From assembly GCA_030374765.1 (NCBI GenBank), contig JARGXX010000099.1:124001-188000 (forward strand): a stretch of DNA of 64,000 nt, read 5' to 3'. Positions 33,375-44,048 of the stretch are shown one piece after another. Position 1 is the first letter of the stretch; each line of letters starts with the position of its first letter. The DNA comes from Agarophyton chilense (taxonomy: Eukaryota > Rhodophyta > Florideophyceae > Gracilariales > Gracilariaceae). Under the pieces are notes generated by a model. The model worked only from the letters and a program-made list of their open reading frames with translations, was not told the origin of the DNA and ran no database searches. Position numbers and translations under genes: made by a program.

Positions 33375-34220
33375 ACTGATGACAATCATTACTAGGCAGA
33401 TCAGGTGGCCATGCTTGGTAAAGATACATATCTCGCCGGCCACCCAACCTACGGTGGCGCTCTTCGGCACGTGGCCACAGAGAAATGCACTTGAAGTGCG
33501 CCTCCCTATCTACTTAATCCTATCTAACTAATACTAAATAAGCGAAAAGCCATACTAATTGCAAACAAAACCACTGTAGTACACGGCACATCCCGGCAAC
33601 CATCCAGGTCTAAAACGTTACATCATTACCCTCTAGGTGTAGCTCACTATACTGCACTTTTGAATTTTGGGATGTGCGGTTCATCATTTCTTTGAAGCTG
33701 TTGCAACGTTCTTGTAAATCTTTAGTGGGTTGCAAATGACGTTCCAGACTTTTTAGTCGTTCTGAAATCGGTACAGAATACGATTTTCTGCACGCAAAAG
33801 GGTTTGGCAATAACGGCCTATCTACATTTGACCTTTTCTGAACTTTTTTTTCGATATAAATACCTTGTTAGTGGGTTGCCGTCGGTTATCAGGACTACAT
33901 GACTGGCATGGCCCGTTTCTAGAAAATTAAAACGAGTCTTTACCGAAATTCTATGCAGCCCTGTCTATCCTCCCAGCTACCTCTGGATGTTGCGACATTT
34001 GGGAATCCGCATGGACATTTTAAACACTCTTATTTACCCTGCTCGTGGGGTGCAAAAAAAGTCGTCCAAAGGACGGACCAGAAATAGATAGTTGAACATG
34101 GGGAGGCTGGCAGATGGGTGGCATTATCTCAGCGGGGATACTCGAAATGGCACATTTCAAGAACGACTGGAACCGCACTGTATTCATGGTATGAAAACCA
34201 TTTCCGAATATTTTGTGAAG
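33375..34220. other. Spacer with a possible retroelement scrap
   Basis: The minus-strand open stretch 33610-33810 reads ISERLKSLERHLQPTKDLQE, which loosely resembles the helical segment before RT in BEL/Pao elements, but it is too short to assign. Nothing else is seen before the copia target duplication ctcac at 34221-34225. Confidence 0.2.
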
Positions 34221-34225
34221 CTCAC

Positions 34226-34321
34226 TGTGAGTAGAAGTCCCTGTCACTCTCTCTCTGTTTACTTCGCTATCGTCGTCGTATCTCTTATGTACTGTTCTCC
34301 TGACTGTAATGCTGTTTGACG
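34226..34321 (-). repeat. 3' LTR of the copia element
   Basis: A short LTR starting tgtgagtagaag and ending gctgtttgac(g). It matches 50526-50621 except for three bases, including the last (g instead of a). The host side carries ctcac. The RT-RNase H frame of the element runs into this LTR. Confidence 0.88.
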
Positions 34322-35869
34322 TATCGAAAAATGTGGCGCAGCAAAAGTGGGTGATGGTGTTTGACAGTCCCCGGTTGGTACGGCACATTTTGAACTTGGT
34401 GCTGGTCTGATGTGTAGGGTATCTCGGAGATGTTTGAAGCGGTCGCTATTGAGAGGTTTGGTGAAGATGTCGGCTTTCATGTCGTCCGTCGGTATTCGGT
34501 GCAGCTGGATCATGTTGGCTCTTACGTGATGTTGCAGGAAATGATGTCGGATATCTATATATTTGTGTTGTTTTGTTGGAGCTTGGTTTGCGGCTATGAG
34601 AATGGCGGATCGGTTGTCTATGAAATGAGGTGTGGGTTGTGGTGATTCTCCCGTCGCGTCTCGCATAAGATTGTACAGCCATGTTGTGTGTCTGGTGGCG
34701 TCTGTGGCCGCTATGTACCCGGCTTCTGTCGTTGACAACGCGACGATGTTCTGCTTTCGAGATGTCCACGATATTGGAGTGTCGTTTATACAATGTACCG
34801 TTCCGGTAATGGACTTCCTGTTCTTCTCGTTGGCAAAATCCGCATCGCTGTATGCCTTAAGTAGGTGGTCAGTGCTTCTACTTTTCTTCTTGGAGGGGAA
34901 CCACAGGCCTTGCGTGCGTGTACCTTTGAGGTAGCGGAGTAAGCATTTGAGTGCTTGTGCGTGGTGCTTTTGCGGGTTTGTCATGTGTTGGGAAAGTCGG
35001 TTGGTGGCGTACGCGATGTCGGGGCGGGTGCTGTCGGTAATATACCGGATTTCTCCTAGTGTTTGTCGGTATCTTGATGTGTCCGCTGATGAAAGCAGCT
35101 GCGAGGTTGGTTGTTGATCTAGGGCTTTGAGGTTGTTGTAGGGTGTCTTCGTGGGGTTACAGTGCTTCATGTTCGTTTGTTGTAAGACTGCGTCGATTGC
35201 ATCCGGTTGGGAGACGTGGATTCCTGTCGTTCCTCTCGTGATTGTCCAGTTCAGAAATCTGGTTGGTGGGCCGAGTCGTTTGACTTTGTATTTCCTAAGA
35301 AGCTGTTGATATAGGTCGTCGATATGCTCCTGATCGGATGCTAATACGAGAAAGTCGTCAATGGTTGTACTGACTATCGTGTAGCCGGTGGTGGTGCGGC
35401 GTGTGTAGAGACATGGGTCATGCTCGGAGCTTTGAAAGCCTAGAGAGGTGAGAAAAGTTTGAAGTCCATGGTTGTAATAGTATGCTTCGGGTGGAGAGCC
35501 ATAGAGATTTCCGACTAGTTGTCCGTAGGTGCTTGGGTGTCGAAATGTGCCGTTGAATTTTGGCATCTGTTTAACATAGATGGGCCGTGTGTGCTGATAA
35601 TTTTCGTGAAGATATGCCGATTTGATGTCAAAGTGCTCCATTGGCATCTTGTGAGTGGCGTGAAGAGCAATAAGTATGCGTTGTGTGGTTCTGTCAGCAG
35701 TATATGTTGTGGTGTGCTTTGCGTCGTAGTGGAGTCCTGGTTTCATCAAGTCTCCTCTGAGGTTACAACGTGCTTTTCTTTGAATAATGTGACCCTCTGC
35801 GGATCTCTGTAAAGCATCATGAGGGGGATGACCGATTCGGGTGGTGGTTTGAACTCGTTGGGTAGCCAT
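34259..35869 (-). pseudogene. pol: copia pol 3' part: reverse transcriptase and RNase H
   Basis: Open stretch of 536 aa, in a different frame from the integrase upstream. RT motifs: ALHATHKMPMEHFDIKSAYL (residues about 68-87), LVGNLYGSPPEAYYY, and the catalytic TTIDDFLVLASD block (about residues 165-180), where the usual Tyr-Val-Asp-Asp reads Thr-Ile-Asp-Asp. RNase H has LGEIRYITDSTRPDIAYA, CLLRYLKGT, AYSDADFANEKNRKS, WTSRKQNIVALSTTEAGY and KYIDIRHHFLQHHV, ending KADIFTKPL. This is the standard copia series. The frame ends inside the 3' LTR. Confidence 0.9.
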
Positions 35870-36009
35870 TTGATGCTTTGATGGTTGTCGAGATTTTGAA
35901 GTTCCTGATCATGTGCGTGTTGCCATAGATCTGCGTCTGGGTATTTTCTGGCTTGGGGAAGGTTGGCGGGTGGAGGCGTGTTGATGCTTATTGTTGTGGG
36001 TGTGGGATG

Positions 36010-36678
36010 TTAGTGTGCCGATCTGGTTTTGAATGCTGTGGACGTGGTGGAAGTGGGGTCTGTTTTCGCATGGTATGGGTGGAAATCCATTGCCCTGATT
36101 GGGTGGTATGTGTTGGTTCTAAGGTTGAGGATCATGATGTGGTCTAGCGACAGGGCGTACATGTATCGCGCTGGTTCTGCTCTTGTCTCGAGCTTCTTTT
36201 TGGGTGCGTAAGCCGGTATTGTCCCGAGTTGACCGAATGTAAATATGCGCTGGAGTGTGGGTGTTGTGTTGTACCACAATTTGTAAGGTGATGTATTGGT
36301 CGTTGTGTGATGTAGTAGGTTGTACTTGAAGATGGTGTCTCTGGCTGCGTCCTCCCAGTAGTCTTCGTCTAGGTCTGCTGTTTTCAGTAGTGCTCTGACT
36401 GACTCCATGATGGTTTTGTTGAGGCGTTCAGCGATGCCGTTTTCTTGTGGTTGATGCGGTGTTTGGAGGTGGTGTCGTACTTTGTGTTTCGCGTAGATGG
36501 TTTGCATCTTGTTTGAAATGTATTCTTTGGCATTGTCGCTGCGAAAGTCTTGGAGTGGGTGACCCATATGTGTACGGATATGCTGAAGCGTTGCGTCGAT
36601 GTGCTGAGGTATGTCCTTTCGGTCTCTAGTGAAGTGGGCGATGGCAAACTTGCTGGCTGCGCAAAAAATTAAGAGCAT
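36010..36678 (-). pseudogene. pol: copia integrase (5' frame broken)
   Basis: 222 aa of the integrase core and C-terminal part: FRSDNAKEY (second catalytic Asp), TPHQPQENGIAERLNKTIMESVRALL (catalytic Glu) and YWEDAARDTIFKYNLLHH. The start of the core is in another frame, because a shift lies near 36680 where the protease-side frame ends. About 140 bp between this stretch and the RT frame contain the junction, also frame-broken. Confidence 0.88.
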
Positions 36679-37610
36679 ATGATTATTACCATGTACGGAG
36701 GTGGGTTTGATAGGGCTGCATGTGTCCGAGCTAACATAAGCGCCTGTGGGGTAATTGTGCTACTTGGGTTTGTGTGGGGCTGGTTGGCGTTTGGCATGGG
36801 CACATGCAGTACATGTGAGGGGGATGTCTGAAGGTATTTTTGACGGCATGGTTGGCATGAGGAGGTGTAGTGCTGTGAGTGCCAGTTTCTGTGGGTGTGC
36901 ATGATTAAGGCGTATATGCCAGTCATGCGTTTGCAGCTGTATGGTGGAGGGAGTTCGGAAGTGACCGGGATTACTGAGTTTTCGTAGAGAGTTCGTTGAG
37001 TCGGCTTTGTGTGGTTTGCTAGTCGGGGGGGTGCGGAGGGTGATGGGGTTTTTGTTTTCGGGGGAGGATCTGCTGGTTTGACTAGAGGCTTTGGTGAGGT
37101 CTTCTTGGCACGTTTGGTCTTAGAGTGTTTAAATTGTATGGCACGGGCGGTGCTCGCTTGAGCTGTGTTTACAGTGGCTGCTTCGAGTGTGTACTGATCA
37201 TTTTTCCATGGTGCCGTTGCGATTGTTGCGGGAGGGTTGTGTGATGTATCCATTATATAGCCGTTGTGTGGTGTGAATACTACAAGGCCGTATCGGCTTG
37301 CTAAATCCTTGACTGAGAGAAGATTGTGACGGATGTCTGGATATGTAACGGCGTGAGTTTTGAATGTCCTATTGGTGTTCGTCTTCAGTTGAAGCGTTCC
37401 ACTGTGCGTGCATCGGGTCTGATGATGGGTGGCAGATTGGGTTAGGAGGGGGTTGGTCAGGGGATTCATATGGGGAAGGGAATAGCGGATGTGGGTGGGG
37501 TGCGCGCCGCTGTCAAGGACAAACGTACCAACTGTGTCTGCTTCGGGATCGGGTGTTGCGTCAGCTGTGTGGTCTGATTGGTGTTGGGATGCGGGAATGC
37601 CGGTGTACAT
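36669..37610 (-). pseudogene. pol: copia protease and pre-integrase region
   Basis: 313 aa. The retropepsin motif FVLDSGAHPTH lies at about residues 29-40, followed by a GAG_pre-integrase-like segment (YPDIRHNLLSVKDLASRYGLVVF, then a zinc-finger-like HRNWHSQHY...CQPC). It is in the same frame as the gag tail upstream, separated by a stop near 37719, and ends by frameshift at the start of the integrase core. Confidence 0.85.
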
Positions 37611-37718
37611 GTGATGTGTAAGTGGTTGGGGCTGATGCTGATAGGGGTACGGTGGAGGCGCCGCTCTCGCGTGTATGTAGTTTGCTTGCGGTTTGGCGAC
37701 ACGGAATTTGGGTTGACC

Positions 37719-37930
37719 TTAGTCCCTGCATTGAGAGTCTGTGTGGTTGCATCGGATACAGAGTGCTTTGTGGTACGAGCATAGTTGGTTTGGGGGAACT
37801 CGGCGTATGGGGTAGGGGAGTTGTCTGTTGAGTGTGCGTTGGTGATATTGCGTGCGTGGGACTCCGTAGTCCCCGGTGAATCTAGAGGTGGTCTGCATTG
37901 TTGCTGGTCCTGCTTGCGCTGGTTGATATA
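37719..37930 (-). pseudogene. gag: copia gag, C-terminal fragment
   Basis: Short Pro/Gln-rich piece ending in a Cys/His cluster (CSYHKALCIRCNHTDSQC) resembling a degenerate nucleocapsid knuckle. Its 5' end is the Gypsy-D insertion point at 37930; the N-terminal part of the same gene lies at 49734-50307. Confidence 0.7.
37926..37930. repeat. Target-site duplication of Gypsy-D (left)
   Basis: atata directly precedes the left LTR and recurs at 49729-49733 directly after the right LTR. Confidence 0.88.
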
Positions 37931-38724
37931 TGTAGTGCAACGCCAAGGGCGGCGGAAACACACGAAGATGTCCGAGTCTTCCTCCAAGGAGGGTAGCACG
38001 GCGACGGAGCCTCTCCGGAGTGAACACGACTAAGTCGGGGTGTAAGGCCGAGGTTCACCGGCACGCCAAGCGGGGAGAGTGCGGGATGCTAGAAGAAAGC
38101 AGACCAGGTATGAGCTGTATTCCACGGGAGTGGGCAAGTGATAAAGGGGGGACCACCCAGTGGGGGCGATCGGGGGCATGGGCCACGAGAGCCAAAAGAA
38201 ATATGTAGCAAACCCAATACTGGGGCGAGAACACGGCAGTGGTATGAAAGATATACACGCTAACAGCGGTGAGTCTCCTGTTGACGCAGGGTGGATAAGT
38301 CTACCGTTAGTAACGCGGCTTCACCTCCGTAGAGTGTGGAAGACTCGCGAAAGCGGAAAAAGACTTAGAGCCAAGAACCCTGGTTGGGGAGGTTTACTGA
38401 GTGTCAGAGCGAGATCGCCCTGGCACTATATAGTGTAGACTACTGTAGAGAGCTCCCTAACCTAGTGTAATAAAGCTAAATAAATAGAGAAATATCCAGC
38501 TATGCTGTGCCAACCTGTCCTGGGCCACCCGTGGTACACGTGGGTAAGTCACACCCGAATCGGGGCCACGGCGCACGGCCGCCGGTGCACTTCGCGTACA
38601 ACGCGTATACACCTGGCTACGCCAGCCCGCTAGTAGCGGTATTACTCATAGATCTCACAAGTATCGCCCGAGGCGGAAAAACAACCAAGTCCTGGGAAAC
38701 GGCCCTCACGAGGGTTGCACTTCA
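37931..38724 (-). repeat. 3' LTR of Gypsy-D (left copy)
   Basis: 794 bp with ends tgtagtgcaac and gttgcacttca, an imperfect terminal inverted repeat. A palindromic TATA-like box cactatatagtg lies at 38424-38435 and AATAAA (plus strand) at 38469-38474. A polypurine tract on the element strand (AGGAGGGGGATA) adjoins it at 38725-38737. Confidence 0.95.
38424..38435. promoter_or_regulatory. Palindromic TATA-like box in the Gypsy-D LTR
   Basis: cactatatagtg is its own reverse complement. On the minus strand it would serve the retroelement transcript. On the plus strand of this left LTR it points toward the accessory gene, whose start is 559 bp downstream. The second copy is at 49428-49439. Promoter function is inferred from sequence alone. 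Confidence 0.35.
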
Positions 38725-38993
38725 TATCCCCCTCCTGAGGCGCGAGTGCGACATCCGCGATGGTGAGCGACGCGCCGAGACGAATGCATAAGAGTGCAAC
38801 CAGCTCGCTGGGATCCACTTCATCCGGTGCCAAGAAATGCAGTGCGGCAAAACTCTAGTCTCCTGGCAACAACCGTTCTCAACGTTCCATCTCAACCGAA
38901 TCCGCATCCTTGCGTGCTAGTCCTCCAATTCCTCGGCATCGTCTCCCGCTTCGCCGGTCTCCTCTTCTGGTTATCCGGCCTCTTCGCTCACCG

Positions 38994-40697
38994 ATGAGCA
39001 ACCAAAACAATCAACCCAACCGTCTCCCTGCGGGGTACTTCTCCGGCTTCCGGTCCGTTCCGCTTCCGCAAAGCGCGTCATCGGCTGCGCCGCAGATTCC
39101 TATCGCGGACGCGGCTGCTGCTCCGTACGGAATGTTCCCCCCGAGAGGGTGGCCGCCATACGACATGCTTGTCGGGCGCCATCCTGGGCATCATGCGTCC
39201 GTTCTCCGGCTTGCGCCGTGGTTCCACCCAATTGCGGTGTTAAAAGAAGCGCTCATAGCGATGTAGACCGATGGAAACGGGATGCTTCCGGGCGATATTC
39301 CGGCCGTGGCGACAACTTCGTTGGATTGGCGACGCTGCGTAGCGGTTCCGGTCCACGCTGTTGCGCGCCGGGGTAGGGAAACCTCGGCTTCCGCTTATGC
39401 GGCCTTCGTCCTTCTTGGCCATCAAGGGCTTCGCCGAGCTCCTTTCGAATATCCCATCCCCGATGGTCTCGGCACCGACATTCGGCTTTACCGCACTCAA
39501 GGTGAGATTGGTTACGTCGACCGCTTGGCGGGTTTGGAAACACTCTCGTGGAGGGGCATCCCGATAGCACGGCAAAAGGCCATGTGCTGGACGCGACCGA
39601 TTATCCGGGCAGAATTCCGCTACATGCGTCGACTTGCGCGGGCCAACTTCCTCGCCCTGATCCGCTTCGAGCGTCGAGAACGATCCCGATTCGGGTATTT
39701 GGCCCCGTATCAGAACGTGGAGATCGAACGCCTTCGCGTGGCCGACCGACGGGGTCGCTATGTCCTCATTCCACCGTGGTGGTCGAACCTCGAGGCCTGC
39801 CGGGGCTGTTACATCGAGCTGCCACCCGTTATCACGTATTACGGTTCGTACCTCATCGAGGATCCCGAGTCCGGACTGTGGTCCGTGGTGATTACCGAAT
39901 GGGCAGTCCGCGCGGCGGTGTTCCTCCTCTGGGAGGTGTATGACCAGTACAGACTGTGGTTCCTCCCGTTCCGGTTGAGGTCCGCGATTCGCAGCCTGGA
40001 CCTGAGCATCCCACTTGGTGGAGTAACCAACGCCGGGGAAGTGGCGGGTCTTCTCGATTACATCGACCAGTTAGACTGGATCGCCGTTCCGAATGAACAA
40101 AGCGGGCGCACCGTGGGTAGCCGGGGTCATGACCTGTCACCAGGAAGGCGTACTCCCTTGGGAGGTGATTTCGTATACTTTGACCCCTGGGAAGGGCACG
40201 AAATCTCCGCGGAGGAAGCGAACGAACTCCGGTTTGCACCACGCCATATCCCCGAGGGGCATCCCATCGGTTTCGTGGACGCGGATGAATATTACCACGT
40301 CTATGACGGCGACGATCCAATGGTGGACAACGAACCCGACGACGGGGAAGCGTACGCTGAGGCGGAGGTCGAGGGATCCGAAGCGGAAGGTCCCTCTAAC
40401 GCGGGGACGCCAGCCACGCCTTACGCGGGTTTGGATAACCCCGCGGGGGCTGGGTCGGAGTACGCGGTAGCTGGACCACCTCCGGTTCCACCGGTGAATC
40501 TCCCAAGTGGTGGGGCGTCCGCCCCAGGCGATGCGAGCTCCGCTCCGGCGGGTCAAGCGGCCGTGATCTCCCAGTTCCTGCGACAGGTGGGGCTGGGGAC
40601 CAACGCAGCGAGTGGCGATGTTGCCGCGATGCGCGAGGCCTTGATCAACCGCCTCCAGGGAGGTAACCAACCCGGGGGCGGTGAGCCGAACCCGTGA
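38994..40697 (+). pseudogene. Antisense accessory gene (aORF) of Gypsy-D, one in-frame TAG
   Basis: Plus-strand gene opposite to gag-pol. A single frame runs from ATG 38994 to TGA 40695-40697, about 567 codons, interrupted only by TAG at 39264-39266; the long open part after it is 39282-40697 (471 aa). The N-terminus has GFRSVPLP. In the long part: RPIIRAEFRYMRRLA (105-119), YVLIPPWW (160-167), PPVITYYGS (181-189), a Leu/Trp/Glu/Tyr stretch (about 211-226), FDPWEGHEIS (300-309). An acidic Gly/Pro/Ala-rich linker follows, then a helical C-terminal tail (about 425-460). The same motifs in the same order occur in the Gypsy-C gene. AATAAA follows 83 bp after the stop (40780-40785). No transmembrane segment, no known enzyme motif. 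Function unknown. Confidence 0.65.
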
Positions 40698-40875
40698 CGG
40701 GGCACGCGATCCCGATGGGGAGTTTCCCTTGTGACTTAGAGTAGTATCCCGAGTGCTCGGTATTCTATAGATAGCTTCGAATAAAAACCAAGTTACTTGT
40801 GTAACCCAAAACCTTCCTTCACTAACTTGTTCTCAAGCAAACCTACTTCTCTTTTCTCTTCCACCGAGGTGGGTG

Positions 40876-42585
40876 TTATCCCACCTGGGCTTTAACACCC
40901 GATGCCGGGATTTCCGTCCGCGTTCTGCGGTGATATGACACCACCTTCGAACGTGGGAGATGTTCCATCAGCTCATCCGAATCCCATTCGGGCCCTAAAC
41001 CGTACCAACGGACGAGATATTGAATATAACCATCCGGATGGTATGAGTGCTCCACTATGTGGTCGACCACGAACTCCTTCTCGTAGACTTCCCGCCCTTG
41101 CGGTGTACTCGTCACCGAACCAAACCGGTGTACGTCCGCAGGTGCGTGTGGGCTACTGTGCCCTTCCCCCGAGGGGTCCATGGGTTGGCGTTGCCTTTCC
41201 ATGCTCTGGGTAGGGGAACGAACCGGGTTCCGGGTTGCCTTGGCCGCTTGGCGGGTTGCTTCCGCCAAGGCGTCATGACGAAGAGCGTCAGTTCGACGGC
41301 TTCGGCCGGAGGCCTTCCCGTGAGGCAATTCTCCCAGTTTTTGGGTCGAAATGCTTTCCGAGAGTTCTCGTGCAGAGGCTACCCTTCGGGGGAACGCGGA
41401 CTCATCCCAAGGCTGGGTTTCGCGGTCGCGTTCCGCGAGTCGTCGGAGTGAAATCCGTCGCGACGGTGCTGGACTTGACGCGGGAGGCGGTTTCATCACG
41501 GGGCGTCGTGCCTTGCCGGGTGAGCCGCCTTGGGCGTTGATTGGCGTATCTCCCGAGCCGGGTGTCGTCTGGTCACGTGACACGTCCGGCTGATGGCTGG
41601 GAGTACTCCGCGCAGTGCTGCGTTCCGCCTCCTCACGTGAGGGCGTGTGCAACGGCGCTGCCGGTATGTCTGCTCGCTTAAGCGACACAGTACCGCGACA
41701 GGCGTGCAACTCCGGGTCAACCGTGCCTTCCTCACCAACGGGCGGCGAAGTGCGCGGCGAGGAACCCCTGCGGGGAGCGCGTTCGTCCTCAACTATCCCT
41801 TTCGAGGGTTCAACTTCACTCGGCGACGAGGTGCTTCCGTCCTTGACGGGCACATTCTCCGGGGTGACCGGTGCGCCTTCGACAACGCTGTCGGGGTCAA
41901 CCGAGACACTCGGAGTGCGTCCGCCACTTCGCGCAGGTTCTGAACCAGCATCAAGCGTGCTGGGTGTGAATCTCCCGTCTGCTACGGTGTGCTTGCCCGG
42001 CTTAGCCGGTGTGTCCTGCCGTACAGTACGAGGGACCACTTCCGATCGATTCGGCCTAGAGGGGCCTGAGAGGGCGTTCTCTAAGTTTTCCAGCGTAGCT
42101 GGTGTCGACGAACCGTGACCCACGGGCTGCGGGTCAACGCTCGACGGCCTAGCCGGTCCAGTATCGCAAGGGCGAACAGCATCCTGCGACGATTTCGGTT
42201 TCGCTTCGGCGAGGGGGTTTCCACTACGTGGTGCGTCCTGTCGAGTAGAGTCCCCGTGGGGAGTGCGATCAGACGCAGATGCGGTGGCGCTTCCCACAGA
42301 GTGTTCAGCAACGGCTGTAGCGCGCAGGTGTGGAGATGGCACGTCGGTAGACGGGACGTCCGGGTCACCGTTGTTCTTGCTGGTGTGTCCAGGAGTCCGT
42401 GCACCACGGTTGTCATGACGCGACGAAGCGGTTTCCGTCTCTCCACTAGAGTTATGAGCCTCCTCCCCCTCCTGAGACGGAGCGGCATGGGGAGTGGTTG
42501 AAACGCCCAACGGGCGGGGGTAGACACCGCGCCGTGGCGTGAGAGAAGAGAGGCCATTCTGGCCTTTGTCCGATAAGATCGGCAA
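40876..42585 (-). pseudogene. pol: Gypsy-D pol 3' end: linker and chromodomain
   Basis: 569-aa frame made of a long Ser/Thr/Pro-rich linker and, near the C-terminus, a chromodomain: YEKEFVVDHIVEHSYHPDG then YIQYLVRWYGLGPEWDSDELM, with the aromatic and acidic positions typical of chromoviral chromodomains. It is in a different frame from the integrase core upstream; the 23-bp duplication at 42594-42639 accounts exactly for the difference in frame. Confidence 0.82.
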
Positions 42586-42593
42586 GTCAGAGA

Positions 42594-42639
42594 GTCCCCG
42601 GGTAGGGTGTGGTAACGTCCCCGGGTAGGGTGTGGTAAC
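42594..42639. repeat. 23-bp perfect tandem duplication inside pol
   Basis: The unit gtccccgggtagggtgtggtaac is present twice, at 42594-42616 and 42617-42639. Since 23 is not a multiple of 3, one extra copy moves the frame from that of the integrase to that of the chromodomain part. Confidence 0.93.
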
Positions 42640-44048
42640 GCAGAAGGTCTGGAAACCACGGCAGTGGGCTGAGCCACCGTTGTGTGCCGAGCACCATCAT
42701 CCTCAGAGAGGGATTGTTGACCCGTTTCGGTTACTTCCAACGTCGGTGGAGGGGCGAGTACAACGCGGTCGCGGGAGATCCGCTCATGAGCGTCGACAAT
42801 TTCCACCACGATGGTGTCGTCTTTCACCGAAATGACCTTGTAAGGACCGTCCGCGACGGAAGAAAGCTTGTGCTTCTTTTTCTTTTCAGGGTTCCAGTAC
42901 TCCTTACGGACGAACAAGAAGTCACCGGCTTTGATTGGCGGGGCCTTACCGCGTACGCGAGAGTCGAAATCACGCCTGTAAGCGGCTTGGGCACGAGCCA
43001 TCGAGCTTCGGGCGACCGGGATCAGCTTCGTAAGCCACTCTTTCCACCTGTGGCGATAATCCTTCACGGAAGGGAACGCATCCAGCGTGGGCTGGGGTTC
43101 TAACGCGACAGCGGGCGGAGGGCGGGACAAGACCAGTTCGAATGGAGTCAAGCCCGTAGTACGGTGTACCTGCGTATTGTACGCGAACGTCAAGGCGTCG
43201 GTATATAAATCCCATGTCTTTGGGTGGTCGGCAACGTAAGAACGGAGAGACGCTAATAGCGTTCGGTTAAACCGCTCCACTTGCCCATTACACTGGGGGT
43301 GATAGGTCGTTGTGAACAGGTTCTTGATGTCAAGAATCCTGCACACGTCCTCGAAGAATCGCGATGCGAACTGTTTTCCGTTATCGGATAGAAGATTAAC
43401 CGGCGGGCCGTAGACGAATACCCAATGGGTTACAAATGCTTGTGCAACCGTGAAAGCGGATATCTTCCGTAAAGGTACGGTCCGAACCAGTTTTGAGAAA
43501 CGATTCGTGATAACGAGTAAAAACTTATGCCCACGTCGTGTGGTGAGGAGCTCGCCGAGGATGTCAATGGCGACAAACTCGAGAGGAGCCCGTGCCGGGA
43601 ATAGTTTCAACTTCGTTGAGTACTTGCGAAGTTTCACCCGATTCTTAGCACATTCGGTACAAAACCGCACCGTTGCATAGCAATCCACCGCCAGGGCGGG
43701 CCAGTAGAAGTTCCTTCGCAAAGTGAGGTAGAGTTTCCGTCCACCGGCGTGTCCACCAAGTTTCGCATAGTGCGATAGATGCAAAACTCTAGACTGTAGA
43801 GTATGCGGCACCACGACTTGTGGTGATGACTGAACCGTCCTGACGAGGTATCCAAGATCGTTCACCTCGAAAGGGAGTTGTGCACCGCCATTAAGCCAGG
43901 CGCGAATCTTCGTACAGAAGGGGTCACCCTGCTGTTCTCTGACCATCTCCTCCGGGGGTATCGGCACAAAATCACCCGGCGGGGGTTTCTTTGAATCGTC
44001 CGAGACGAGCAATGCGTCAATATCATCGTCCGATTCCGGGCTTTCGTT
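42640..44048 (-). pseudogene. pol: Gypsy-D integrase
   Basis: In the same frame as RT, cut from it by a stop at 44049-44051. The zinc finger has HYAKLGGHAG...CTECAK. The catalytic core has the first Asp in FVAIDILGELL, the second in LLSDNGKQFASRF, and the Glu in YHPQCNGQVERFNRTLL. The C-terminal part has AYNTQVHRTTGLTPFELVLSRPPP and a GPYKVISVKDDTIVVE segment. LVITNRFSK has Asn where ITDRFSK is usual; that position is not catalytic. The frame as read continues past the duplication to 42081 with nonsense sequence. Confidence 0.9.

Noticed and set aside
33610..33810. Possible BEL/Pao element scrap
   Set aside because: Only about 20 residues of loose similarity; no RT or other motif nearby.
37931..38724. 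Small open frames identical in both Gypsy-D LTR copies (for example 38020-38208 and 49024-49212)
   Set aside because: They are identical only because the LTRs are; no start context, domain or counterpart in other LTRs supports coding.
38994..40697. Accessory gene as a viral envelope gene
   Set aside because: No signal peptide, no transmembrane segment and the wrong strand for an env gene; left as unknown.
41615..42118. Plus-strand open frames opposite the Gypsy-D chromodomain linker
   Set aside because: Shadow of a GC-rich, Ser/Pro-coding stretch; no similarity to the accessory gene and no counterpart in Gypsy-C.
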